DNA from: JAFGAS01 sp963809875
GTDB lineage: Bacteria > Desulfobacterota > Zymogenia > Zymogenales > Zymogenaceae
Direction: 5' to 3'
DNA: 64,000 nucleotides
Assembly (NCBI GenBank): GCA_963809875.1
Contig: CAWELC010000006.1
Span: forward strand, 514,875 to 578,874
This document shows, one piece after another, positions 44,600-52,724 of this stretch. A program made the position numbers and the translations under genes. Position 1 is the first letter of the stretch. Each line of letters begins with the position of its first letter. The notes under the pieces are model-generated. The model did no database searches and was not told the origin of the DNA. It saw only the letters and a program-made list of their open reading frames with translations.

Positions 44600-45043
44600 A
44601 TGAAAGATTCTGCGACCCCGGGCAGCGTCTCGATCCGCGCGATGACGTCCTCAGATTATGGCGTCGTCCTTTCCCTCTGGAAGTCGCTGCCCGGCATGGG
44701 GCTTTCGTCGGCCGACGAACCCGACAGGGTGGCGGCCTTCCTGGGCATGAACCCGACGACCTGCCTGGTGGCCGAGCGGGAGGGACGGATCGCCGGGACG
44801 GTCCTCGGCGGGTGGGACGGCCGCCGGGGCTACGTCTACCACCTGGCCGTGGCCCGGGATCTCCAGGGCGGCGGCGTCGGCACGGCGCTCATGGACGAGG
44901 TGGAGCGGCGATTTGCCGCGCTGGGGGCCCACCGCATCCACCTGATGATCTACCGCGACAACGGGGCCTCGGCCTTTTACGAGAAACGGGGCTGGTTCTT
45001 CCGGGACCGCGAGATCTCGCTGATGAGCAAAGACCTGGCATGA
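44600..45043 (+). CDS. GNAT-family N-acetyltransferase
   Basis: 147 residues. Motif A VYHLAVARDLQGGGVGTALM (residues about 79-98) binds acetyl-CoA; motif B ends with IYRDNGASAFYEKRGWFF near 116-134. Typical length. ATG 44600 follows GGAGGGGGAGG. Monocistronic; acceptor unknown. Confidence 0.9.
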   Translation: MKDSATPGSVSIRAMTSSDYGVVLSLWKSLPGMGLSSADEPDRVAAFLGMNPTTCLVAEREGRIAGTVLGGWDGRRGYVYHLAVARDLQGGGVGTALMDEVERRFAALGAHRIHLMIYRDNGASAFYEKRGWFFRDREISLMSKDLA

Positions 45044-45279
45044 AAACTAACGCTTGCGAAACGAACGCCCCGGGTATATAATTCTTAAAAAGGCATTGAT
45101 ATAGAGTCCGGTTGTCGCAGTGTCGCACGAGGGGCGCCCGCGTTTTTCAGCCTCGACAGGAACGTTACAACCCATCCCCATATTTTCTCCCTCAAAATGT
45201 CTTTCATCATGCACGGCACTGGAGGCAAGCCGGTGAACCGGTTTACTGTTTTAACACGTGATGAAAGAGAAGGTATAGT

Positions 45280-46827
45280 ATGAAGATCATCCTTATAGAG
45301 CCCAAAAGCCCTGATGCCCATATCTTTTCCCTCTACGCCCTGCCCCGTCTCGGCACGATCCTGTTGGGAACCATCCTCAAACAGCGGGGCCACGACGTAT
45401 CCGTGATGGTGGAGTCCATCGAAGAGATCACCTGGGACGCGGTGCTGGGATCGGACCTCGTGGGGATCTCGACGACCACGTCCACGGCCCCCCGGGCCTA
45501 CGAGATGGCGGCGGCCGTCAGGAACCTGGGCATCCCCGTCGTCCTGGGAGGACCCCACGTCACGTTTATGTCCGACGAGGCGCTGGGCTTTGCCGACTAC
45601 GTTATCCGGGGAGAAGGGGAGCGGTCGTTTCCCCAATTCATCGAGGCGCTGGAGACGGGAAAGGGGATCGAGGCCGTGCCGGGCCTTTCCTATGTCCGCG
45701 GCGGACGCACCGTCAACAATCCGATCGATGAATCGTTCATAGACCTCAATGAGCTGCCCCCGCCGGATACCTCGCTCATCGCGGGCGAAATGCTCAAAAA
45801 ACGAAAATGGGTCAAACGGGTCATCCCCATCCAGACTTCGCGCGGCTGCCCCTACAACTGCACCTTCTGCTCGGTGACCCGGATGTTCGGGCGGCGCATG
45901 AGGTATCGGAACGTGGACACCGTCATCGACGACCTCAGGAAATACGACGACAAGAAGAACTCCGTCTTCTTCTATGACGACAACTTCGCGGCCGATCCGA
46001 AAAGGACAAAGGAGCTGCTGCGAAAGATGATCGCCGAGAAATTCTCATTTGTCTCCTCGGCCCAGGTGCGCGTCGACGCGGGAAAAGACCTCGAGCTCGT
46101 CGAGCTGATGCGGAGTGCGGGGCTCAAGACGGTCTTCGTGGGCCTCGAGAGCGTCAATACCGAGAGCCTTTCGTGCATGAACAAGAAGCAGACGATGGAC
46201 GATATGGAGGAGGGGCTTTCCGGTTTTGCGAAATACGGCATCGACGTGCACGGGATGTTCATCATGGGCTTTGACACCGATACGAAAAAATCGCTCAAAG
46301 ATACGGTCACGTTCGCCAAGAAGCACCTGCTCGATTCGGTCCAGTTCCTCGTCCTGACCCCCATGCCCGGGACGCCCGTGTACCACGACCTCGAAAAGGA
46401 CGGCCGGATCATCATCAGGGACTGGAGCTTCTACGACGGCCACCACGTCGTCTTTGCCCCGAAGCTGGTGTCGGCCTACCAGCTCCAGAAGGCCCAGATC
46501 AGGGGGCACCTGCGGTTCTACTCGGTCCGCGAGGCGATCAGGCGTTTGGGCCGGTTTGACTTCTTCGGGGTGATGCTGACCGCCTACGCCAAGCGGCTCA
46601 GCAAGAACTGGGTCAGGGAAAACAGGGTATATCTCAAGGCAATGAAGCTCATCCAGTCCACGGGAGACTATATCGTCAGCATCGACCTGAGACGGACAAC
46701 CGGCGACATCAAGAAGGCCGTTGCCGAGGCGATCGCCCGGGCGGCGGGCTCCGTCAGGGAGATCGGCCAAAAGGGCGCCCGGAGGGGCGTCGCCCCCCGG
46801 AGCGGGGCGCGGGGTCTTTCGGACTAG
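45280..46827 (+). CDS. B12-binding radical SAM protein
   Basis: 515 residues. An N-terminal cobalamin-binding domain (residues 1-140, with GISTTTSTAPRAYEMAAAVR) precedes the radical SAM domain with Cys190, Cys194 and Cys197 in RGCPYNCTFCS. A glycine-rich SAM region is near 255-275 (VGLESVNTESL). The C-terminal about 100 residues are basic and helical (DUF4070-like position). Class B enzymes of this type methylate or rearrange unreactive carbons; hopanoid-modifying HpnP/HpnR proteins share the layout. No neighbour fixes the substrate. Confidence 0.88.
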   Translation: MKIILIEPKSPDAHIFSLYALPRLGTILLGTILKQRGHDVSVMVESIEEITWDAVLGSDLVGISTTTSTAPRAYEMAAAVRNLGIPVVLGGPHVTFMSDEALGFADYVIRGEGERSFPQFIEALETGKGIEAVPGLSYVRGGRTVNNPIDESFIDLNELPPPDTSLIAGEMLKKRKWVKRVIPIQTSRGCPYNCTFCSVTRMFGRRMRYRNVDTVIDDLRKYDDKKNSVFFYDDNFAADPKRTKELLRKMIAEKFSFVSSAQVRVDAGKDLELVELMRSAGLKTVFVGLESVNTESLSCMNKKQTMDDMEEGLSGFAKYGIDVHGMFIMGFDTDTKKSLKDTVTFAKKHLLDSVQFLVLTPMPGTPVYHDLEKDGRIIIRDWSFYDGHHVVFAPKLVSAYQLQKAQIRGHLRFYSVREAIRRLGRFDFFGVMLTAYAKRLSKNWVRENRVYLKAMKLIQSTGDYIVSIDLRRTTGDIKKAVAEAIARAAGSVREIGQKGARRGVAPRSGARGLSD

Positions 46828-46916
46828 GATGCGCCGGGGGCCTGTCCGACCGGGACCAGAGGGCCCGACAGAGTACACACCATGACTAACCAATCGATGA
46901 AGGGACCTTTGATACC

Positions 46917-47387
46917 ATGAGACGGGCCGTTTGTACCCTCTGGCTGACGATCATGATCGCGATCGCCTCGTGTGTCCCGGTCTATTGGGGAGATGCGGTC
47001 GGTTACGCCGAGCCGGTCGACCCCTCGATACGGGATGAGATCCTCACCCAGGTAAACCGTGAGCGCGAGAAAAACGACCTTCCCCCCCTCGCCTGGGACG
47101 CCGGGCTTTCGGCCATCGCCCAGAACCATGCCGAGGATATGGCCACGCGAAACTATTTCAGCCACACCGGCCCCGACGGGAGGGACGCCTTCGATTACCT
47201 GACCGAGGCGGGGATCTCCTACCGGTGCGCCGCCGAAAACATCGCCTGGGGCGACGACAACGCCAGGACGCTCGTCAAACGCTGGATGGGCTCATCCGGC
47301 CATCGAAAGAACATCCTGGGCGACTTCTCGAAGGTCGGCATCGGCTCCTACCGCCGCTACTACGTGCTCTTGCTGGTGAGGCAATAG
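46917..47387 (+). CDS. CAP/SCP-domain secreted lipoprotein
   Basis: 156 residues. Signal peptide with lipobox IASC at residues 16-19. The CAP domain has HAEDMATRNYFSHTGPDG near 65-82, AENIAWG near 102 and SSGHRKNIL near 121, the conserved His/Glu cavity residues. The Domain is about 115 residues, normal for bacterial SCP-like proteins. It ends 3 bp before the EFR1-type gene, so co-transcribed. Function of bacterial CAP proteins is generally unknown. Confidence 0.87.
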   Translation: MRRAVCTLWLTIMIAIASCVPVYWGDAVGYAEPVDPSIRDEILTQVNREREKNDLPPLAWDAGLSAIAQNHAEDMATRNYFSHTGPDGRDAFDYLTEAGISYRCAAENIAWGDDNARTLVKRWMGSSGHRKNILGDFSKVGIGSYRRYYVLLLVRQ

Positions 47388-47390
47388 CCG

Positions 47391-48467
47391 ATGGCCGCGT
47401 ACCGCGAGGCATCCCTCTATGTCTTTTCCGGCACCGGCAACAGTTACCGGGTGGCCCAATGGGCGGCCGACCGCGCCCGGGCCGCCGGGTGCGCGTCCCG
47501 GGTCTCGTTTGTCTCCGATATACAACCACCGGATATTAAGACCGGCCCCGGCCGGCTCGTCGGCCTCTTCACGCCGACCCACGGCTTTACCACCCCCTGG
47601 AAGATGATCACGTTTGCCGCCCGGATGCCGCGGGGCCAGCGGACTGCCGCCTTTGTCGTGGCCACCCGGGCGGGGACGAAGTTCGGCAGGTTGTTCCTGC
47701 CGGGATTAGAGGGGACGGCGGGGTATCTGGTCGCGGCGATTCTGGCCCTGAAGGGCTACCGGGTGCGGGGGGTCGCCGGGATCGACATGCCCTCCAACTG
47801 GATCGCGCTTCACCCGGGGTTTTCCGACAAAAACGCCCGGGCGATCATCGAGCGGGCGAAACCTGTGGCCGAGGCGTTTTTCGACAGGGTCGTTTCCGGC
47901 GGGCGCGCCTTCGGAGGATTCGTCAGTCTTGCCCTGGGCATCCTGCTCATCCCCGTGTCGGCGGGCTACCTGCTCTACGGCCGCTTCTTCTTCTCCAAAC
48001 TATTTCTTGCCGACAACCGCTGCAACGGCTGCGGGCAGTGCGCGCGGGATTGCCCCGTGGGCGCGATCCGCATGTTCGGCACCAAGCGCCCCCGGCCCTA
48101 CTGGACCTTTTCGTGCGAGAGCTGCATGCACTGCATCGGCTTTTGCCCCGAAAAGGCCGTGCAGGCGGGGCACTCGTGGGCGGTGATCCTCTATTTCATC
48201 ACCGCCGTGCCGTTCGCCCAGTACCTCCTCAACCTGCTCGTTGGAGTCCTTCCCGGGGCGGAGGTGCTCAGCGGGACGTGGGCCGTGACGGTCATCCAGT
48301 ACCCCTTCTTTTTGATTTCCCTCGCCATTGCCTACGTCCTCTTTTACCTCCTCACCCGAATCAGTGCCGTCAACGCCGCCTTTGCCTACACGACGCTCAC
48401 CCGCGCCTACCGGCGCTACCACGAGCCGGATACGGGGGTGAGGGAGATGCGGCGCAGGAATCGGTAG
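47391..48467 (+). CDS. EFR1-type flavodoxin-ferredoxin membrane protein
   Basis: 358 residues. A flavodoxin-like domain starts with YVFSGTGNSYRVAQ (residues 10-23); a membrane segment follows near 178-198; then two 4Fe-4S motifs, CNGCGQCARDCP and CESCMHCIGFCP, near 208-255; then two further hydrophobic segments near 265-285 and 303-325. This is the EFR1 family of flavodoxin-ferredoxin fusions, with membrane helices. It likely passes electrons at the inner membrane. The last 20 codons recur twice downstream at 49061 and 49540. Overlap-free, 3 bp after the CAP gene. Confidence 0.85.
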   Translation: MAAYREASLYVFSGTGNSYRVAQWAADRARAAGCASRVSFVSDIQPPDIKTGPGRLVGLFTPTHGFTTPWKMITFAARMPRGQRTAAFVVATRAGTKFGRLFLPGLEGTAGYLVAAILALKGYRVRGVAGIDMPSNWIALHPGFSDKNARAIIERAKPVAEAFFDRVVSGGRAFGGFVSLALGILLIPVSAGYLLYGRFFFSKLFLADNRCNGCGQCARDCPVGAIRMFGTKRPRPYWTFSCESCMHCIGFCPEKAVQAGHSWAVILYFITAVPFAQYLLNLLVGVLPGAEVLSGTWAVTVIQYPFFLISLAIAYVLFYLLTRISAVNAAFAYTTLTRAYRRYHEPDTGVREMRRRNR

Positions 48468-48621
48468 CGGCAATGGCGGACGCGTTCCTTCCGGGATAGA
48501 TCGGCGAGGTCGACGATTCTTGTCCGCTCGTTTTTACCATTGACGGAAGGCAACATGCCGGTTATATTCCTTTTAATCTTCGGCAGATGAGGCAAGCCAT
48601 AAGTCAGGAGGGGTTGGCTGT

Positions 48622-49032
48622 ATGTCAGAGATAATTGAAGACAAGAAATCTGTAAGACTTCTTCATCGCCGTGTTCACATGGCCAATGAAAGAACGTTTC
48701 TTGCATGGGTAAGAACAAGCATCGGGATAATGGCATTTGGTTTTGTTGTTGAAAAGTTCGCGTTGTTCATAAGGCAGATGTCACTGATTTTGGGGAATGG
48801 TACTATTGAAAATAGTTTACCCCCTTCTCATGGCTATTCACAAATCGTTGGGATATTCCTTGTCGGCCTTGGCACCTTGATAAGCCTGCTCGCGTTCATC
48901 AGGTACAAGAAGGTGGAAAGACAGATAGACGAGGATACCTATCAACCCTCATCGATCCTTCACATACTGCTCGCCGTCTTAGTCGTCGCAGTCGGAGTCT
49001 TCCTCGTAGCGTATCTGATTCTTAGTCTTTAG
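48622..49032 (+). CDS. DUF202 family membrane protein
   Basis: 136 residues. The motif NERTFLAWVRTSIGIMAFGF (residues 22-41) is the DUF202/YidH signature; two further membrane segments lie near 69-92 and 115-135. ATG 48622 has AGGAGGGG upstream. Base composition is clearly lower in GC than the genes before it, fitting recent acquisition. It lies between the real and the first duplicated 3' end of the EFR1-type gene. Function of the family is unknown. Confidence 0.85.
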   Translation: MSEIIEDKKSVRLLHRRVHMANERTFLAWVRTSIGIMAFGFVVEKFALFIRQMSLILGNGTIENSLPPSHGYSQIVGIFLVGLGTLISLLAFIRYKKVERQIDEDTYQPSSILHILLAVLVVAVGVFLVAYLILSL

Positions 49033-49060
49033 GGCGGATGCAACCGGCACTATCGAGTTT

Positions 49061-49135
49061 ACCTGCACCACGCTCACCCGCGCCTACCGGCGCTACCACG
49101 AGCCGGATACGGGGGGGAGGGAGACTGCGTCGTAA
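49061..49135 (+). repeat. Duplicated 3' end of EFR1-type gene, copy 2
   Basis: About 55 bp, starting at ACGCTCACCCGCGCCTACCG (49070), match 48393-48447 almost base for base, including the codons for LTRAYRRYHEPDTG, then run into a different stop at 49135. The upstream part is unrelated or too diverged. It lies 28 bp after the DUF202 stop. Confidence 0.85.
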
Positions 49136-49214
49136 AACACGATAAGAGGTGTCGGATGCTTCCCTTCGATGGGACCCGGCGAGGGAAGGCTATTTTTATC
49201 TGTTCGGTTTTCCG

Positions 49215-49243
49215 TTGACAAAAGCTAACAAAGAAGCTATACT
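49215..49243 (+). promoter_or_regulatory. Consensus sigma-70 promoter for Lys-rich microprotein
   Basis: TTGACA (49215-49220), 17-bp spacer, TATACT (49238-49243), about 120 bp before the small gene. A hairpin GGCGTGAC-GGGCAG-GTCACGCC at 49301-49322 lies in the leader. The remainder of 49136-49361 shows no gene. Confidence 0.8.
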
Positions 49244-49361
49244 TACCCTAATGACCGGCTGATGCGGTGTCTAACCGACGCCGAAAAGCGTATCATCGTC
49301 GGCGTGACGGGCAGGTCACGCCGGATCGCGAAAAAGAAACTGAAAACAAAGGAGTATTGCT

Positions 49362-49514
49362 ATGGCATGGAGAGAAAAGAAGAAACAGAAAGGGATAAAG
49401 AATAAGGGACATGAGAAGAGTCCGAGCATAATACCCTCAGTTGCCGGGGTACTATCCGCTGGTGGCCCTGCTTTAGCTCCAGCGCCGTATAAGAAGAAGA
49501 CGAAAAAGAAATAA
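49362..49514 (+). CDS. Lys-rich microprotein, 50 residues
   Basis: Starts MAWREKKKQKGIKNK and ends PYKKKTKKK; the middle SIIPSVAGVLSAGGPALAP is neutral and moderately hydrophobic. AAAGGAG lies 9 bp before ATG 49362 and a consensus promoter lies 120 bp upstream, so expression is likely. About a third of residues are Lys or Arg. I recognise no family. Options are a nucleic-acid-binding or ribosome-associated protein, a membrane-active peptide, or a mobile-element product. Confidence 0.65.
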   Translation: MAWREKKKQKGIKNKGHEKSPSIIPSVAGVLSAGGPALAPAPYKKKTKKK

Positions 49515-49539
49515 TTGCCCCCTGTGCCGGACAAGCTCT

Positions 49540-49734
49540 TTTACGGATCTATCAGGTCTCTCTATCAAGCAGTATCCTCTCCCCCTTTTCCCGCTCATGG
49601 CGGCCTACGCTATCTTGTATCGCCTTACTTAAATCCCGGCGGTCAAAGCCGTATTTACCTACTCGACGCTCACCCGCGCCTACCGGCGGTATCATGAGCC
49701 GGATACAGGGGGGAGGGGAGATGAGGGGGTGTGA
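49540..49734 (+). pseudogene. Degenerate C-terminal fragment of an EFR1-type paralogue, copy 3
   Basis: In one frame it reads LSGLSIKQYPLPLFPLMAAY, then AILYRLT, a stop codon (TAA 49630-49632), then IPAVKAVFTYSTLTRAYRRYHEPDTG. This aligns over about 60 codons with the C-terminus of the EFR1-type protein (VIQYPFFLISLAIAY and onward). The last 15 codons are the most conserved. It has an internal stop and no upstream domains, so it is a remnant of a diverged relative rather than an exact duplication. Confidence 0.75.
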
Positions 49735-49761
49735 ACAAGTCATAGGTTGCGAAGGCGCCTG

Positions 49762-50506
49762 ATGAATGAAAAAAATACACCTTTAGCAAGTAGCATACAA
49801 GAAGCCGAGGCGTTTGCGAGAAGGTATATTATCGGCCAAAGAGGAATTGTAGATTACCGAAGCTTTGATCTTAGTATACAAACCTTATAAATGCCACACT
49901 CCATGAAATGGCTGGACGATTCTCTGTCAAGCTACGGGCGGTTGGAACAGAAAAGGATCTGTATCTTTTTTCGCGTCTTCTTGAGTATTGTGAGTATTAT
50001 GAGTATTGTGATGTTGCCAAAGATCTTTCTGCAATGCGGGTCTGTTTTAGTACTGGCGGTTCATGGGCTCGTGCCTGGGTGGACGGTATCTTCTTTAAAG
50101 AAGACCTGTGGAAGGACGATGCCCGCGAGCTAAAGAAGAAGATTGAGGAAGTGGGCCCTCGCTATCGAAAATGCTCGACTCTGGAATCATTAATTGTGCA
50201 CGAATATGCTCATGTCTTGGATCCCGCACACACCGAAGGCGGTTACGGATGGTGCAATGGGAGCGCTTTTTGCCGGCATGATAAAGGAACTTACGGGCGA
50301 TTATGACCATGCAAAGGGTGAGGCAAATGGAAAGATAATTCGAGGTGTTTTTGGCGATTGCGCCTAGTCTACACAAGAAATGTGGTGCAGAGGCAGTTGC
50401 GTGCTATTTTGAGGAGAAAAGTGGAAGGACGCAAGTAAGGATATTGGACCCTGCGATATTCAACCTTATAGAAAGAAAAGTTGACGAAGCTATCAAAAAG
50501 AGATAG
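49762..50506 (+). pseudogene. Broken metallopeptidase-like gene (MuF-C-like), several frameshifts
   Basis: Joined reading: MNEKNTPLASSIQEAEAFAR, then NLINATLHEMAGRFSVKL, then a helical region with a triple E-Y-C/Y repeat, then STLESLIVHEYAHVLDPAH containing HEYAH (an HExxH zinc motif), then FAGMIKELTGDYDHAKG and APSLHKKCGAEAVACYFEEK, ending near 50506. Frames change near 49885, 50260 and 50350. The order 'QEAEAFA... NLINATL... HEYAHVLD' resembles metallopeptidase tails found in phage head (MuF) or conjugative-element proteins. Low GC. Probably a decayed mobile-element gene, though read errors may contribute. Confidence 0.5.
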
Positions 50507-50589
50507 GTAGTCTGTTCGTAACCCTGATCTTTGATGCTTTCTCCTACCCATAAACCAAAATCGAAACTGCTGGGACATTCGGGATCTTG

Positions 50590-50688
50590 ACGAATAAGGA
50601 TAGGTAAGGTATTAAGGACATCCTCCGGATCGTAGAGAGGATGGTCGAAGGACCTATTGGAATATTGAGCTCAGGGGACAAGAAATGA
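50590..50688 (+). pseudogene. Short coding remnant overlapping the next start
   Basis: In one frame a short stretch reads GIKDILRIVERMVEGPIGIL then SSGDKK and stops at 50688, overlapping ATG 50685 by 4 bp (ATGA), a typical coupled junction. An in-frame stop interrupts it at about 50611. It looks like the last part of a lost gene; no family recognised. The preceding 50507-50589 shows nothing else. Confidence 0.35.
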
Positions 50689-51266
50689 ATATAGGAAGCT
50701 TCCTGCATGAGACTACAACAACGCTGTTCCATGATGAGTACAAAGTTACTCAATGGAACTTATACTCGGAACGAGGACTTAAATGTCAGAGCTTCAATAA
50801 GGTATTTGTCTGATTACTTTTCAGAACTACTACCATACAAGTCACTAAATCAACTTATAGGAGAGACTGTGTCTTGGACATGGCTACCAGACTATATAGC
50901 CTATTTTTCCCTACCATTCTTGCTGTCCTCATATAGCTATTTGACAGTAGGTATAGTAATGCTAGTTATCCTCGGCATTGGTAGTGCTTTTATTAGTTTA
51001 TTCTATCTCAGATGGGTAAATATACTTTCGCTGTTAGTAGCTCCTTGGTTTATTCAGCTTGCTTACGCAGTTGTATGGGGGATTATCTTTATTCTCAATG
51101 GTTCTATTTTGAATGCGATTATAGTTGGTTTATCCTTTTCATGTTTCTATTTGGAGGATATGGCATAGTCGATACAATCCTATTCCAACTACCTATCCAA
51201 AGATGGATCATAGGAATGCCACAGTCAGATTGCATACTAAGAAATATCGGATGGTATCACGAGTAG
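50685..51266 (+). CDS. Low-GC integral membrane protein (two frameshifts)
   Basis: Joined reading: MNIGSFLHETTTTLFHDEYK, then LNVRASIRYLSDYFSELLPYK, four hydrophobic segments (about 50-150), and an end LFGGYGIVDTILFQLPIQ with a Tyr-His-Glu terminus at 51266. Frames change near 50785 (an AAA run) and 51150 (a CTTTT run), both homopolymer sites where base calling often fails. Low GC compared with the flanks suggests acquired DNA. Function not recognised. Confidence 0.55.
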
Positions 51267-51368
51267 AAAGCTTGGATTAGATATAAATAAGTGGGGTACG
51301 TTCGGTCTTGACTGCCCCGAAAAGAAGTCCGAGTAATGAGGGGGGCTATTGGCCCCTCAAAAAAATCC

Positions 51369-51414
51369 TTGACATCCCCCTCTCATTTCGCTAGTATACG
51401 AGTTAATCGTACAC
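51369..51414 (+). promoter_or_regulatory. marR promoter with overlapping operator
   Basis: TTGACA (51369-51374), 17-bp spacer, TAGTAT (51392-51397). Overlapping the -10 is an inverted repeat GTATACGA (51394-51401), 5 bp, TCGTACAC (51407-51414), matching in seven of eight positions. The 12-bp half GTATACGAGTTA recurs inverted at 51873-51884. Confidence 0.8.
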
Positions 51415-51439
51415 GAGGAGTATCGTAAACCCGACACCC

Positions 51440-51857
51440 ATGAAACCCACCGACTGCATATTCTTTCAGCTGGCAAAGGCCAGCCAGAACTCCGTCCGTT
51501 TCTGGGGGCAGCGGGTCGCCCCGCTGGGCGTCACGGCGGCGCAGGCCATGGTGATGCTGTTTCTCTTCGACCAGGACTCCATCACCAGTAAGGAGCTCGG
51601 CGAGCGGGCCCAGCTCGACAGCGCCACGCTCACCGGCATCATCGACCGGCTGGAGGCCCAGGGGTTCGTGGTGCGCGCCGAGCACCCGGACGACCGGCGG
51701 GCGATCTCCGTGCGCCTGACGGAGGCGGGGCGCGAGACCGCGGCGCAGGATTGCGCAGCTCTCCGCGGAGGCAAACAAAGATTTCCTGCGCGGCCTTTCG
51801 GCCGACGACGAGGCGAAGCTGCGGGGCCTCCTTTCGGTGGTCAGGGAGATCGGCTGA
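51440..51857 (+). CDS. MarR-family transcriptional regulator (frameshift near 51752)
   Basis: 138 residues when joined. Winged-helix core: TSKELGERAQLDSATLTGIIDRLEAQGFVV (about residues 50-79, in parts) and the wing HPDDRRAISVRLTEAG. The C-terminal helix (IAQLSAEANKDFLRGLSADD, ending VVREIG) is in another frame, so one extra base near 51752 is inferred; the true stop is 51857. ATG 51440 follows a GAGGAG further upstream. The downstream Fe-S gene has the same half-operator in its leader, suggesting it is a target. Confidence 0.85.
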
Positions 51858-51872
51858 TTTTTTTTCGGCCGA

Positions 51873-51884
51873 TAACTCGTATAC
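51873..51884 (+). promoter_or_regulatory. Second MarR half-operator before Fe-S protein gene
   Basis: TAACTCGTATAC is the exact reverse complement of GTATACGAGTTA in the marR promoter. It lies 52 bp before the start of the Fe-S protein. Only one half-site is well conserved here. Confidence 0.6.
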
Positions 51885-51935
51885 AATTAGATTGCATAAA
51901 AGCTAAGATATTAAAACGATAGAAGGGGAGACGCA

Positions 51936-52704
51936 ATGGACAAGGAAGAAATCAGACAATACGGACTGGACCTCGGCGCGGACGTGGTGGGGTTTGCCGC
52001 GGCAGCGGACTACAAATCGGAACGGACTCCGGCGCTTGACGACGATGCTTCCCGGCGTGAAATCGCTGGTGGTGCTGGGCTATCGCGAAAACCACGGGTC
52101 CAACGAGTCCGAAAACATGCGCATGGCGATGGGCGGGAGGCTGGGCGGCATGGACTTTGCCCTGGCCAACAACTACCGGATGACCCGCTTCATCGAAAAG
52201 AAGACCAGGACCAAGGCGGCGCCGGTCGCGCCGTCCTACCCGCTGAACATGGAGCCCCCGGTGATGGGGATGTTTGCCGACGTGTCGCTCAGGCACGCGG
52301 CCCTGGCGGCGGGGCTCGGGGCCTTCGGCCGCAACAACCTCATCATCAGCCCCGAGTACGGCTCCCAGATCGTCTTCACGGCCATCCTGACGGAGCTTCC
52401 GCTTTCCTCCGATCCGCAGGTCACCGACGAGCTCTGCAACGACTGCGGGCTGTGCGTGGACAGCTGCCCCGCGGGCGCGCTGGCAGAAGTCGGCAAGACC
52501 GACATGATCAAGTGCCTCAAGTCGTCCCAGCCCTACGGGATCATGCGGACCCTCAGGCACATGGGCAAGTTCATCGGCGCGACCCCGGACGAGCAGAAGG
52601 CGCTCCTGCGCGACCCCGTGCTGCTGTCGATCTACCAGGCGCAATTCATCGGTTTTCAGTATTACTGTTTCAAGTGCATCACCGTCTGCCCGGCGTGCCA
52701 ATAG
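51936..52704 (+). CDS. Epoxyqueuosine-reductase-like 4Fe-4S protein (frameshift near 52035)
   Basis: About 255 residues. N-terminus MDKEEIRQYGLDLGADVVGF is in one frame and the rest (TMLPGVKSLVVLGYRENHGS and onward) in the next; one extra base explains it. LGAFGRNNLIISPEYGSQI near residue 130 and CNDCGLCVDSCP near 168 are the shared features of QueG-like Fe-S proteins; a second, partial cysteine group CFKCITVCPAC is at the C-terminus. Many such proteins are not queuosine enzymes but B12-dependent or electron-transfer relatives. ATG 51936 has AGGGGAG. Confidence 0.8.
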
Positions 52705-52724
52705 GACTATAGGAGCCTGGAACC

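Noticed and set aside
51333..51360. Hairpin GAGGGGGGC/GGCCCCTC considered as a terminator
   Set aside because: It is followed by As on the + strand, and on the - strand the T run precedes the stem, so it fits neither direction.
48467..51400. Integron or CRISPR-like array suggested by the repeated gene ends
   Set aside because: Repeats are too few, differ in length and contain coding sequence; no integron integrase or Cas gene is seen.
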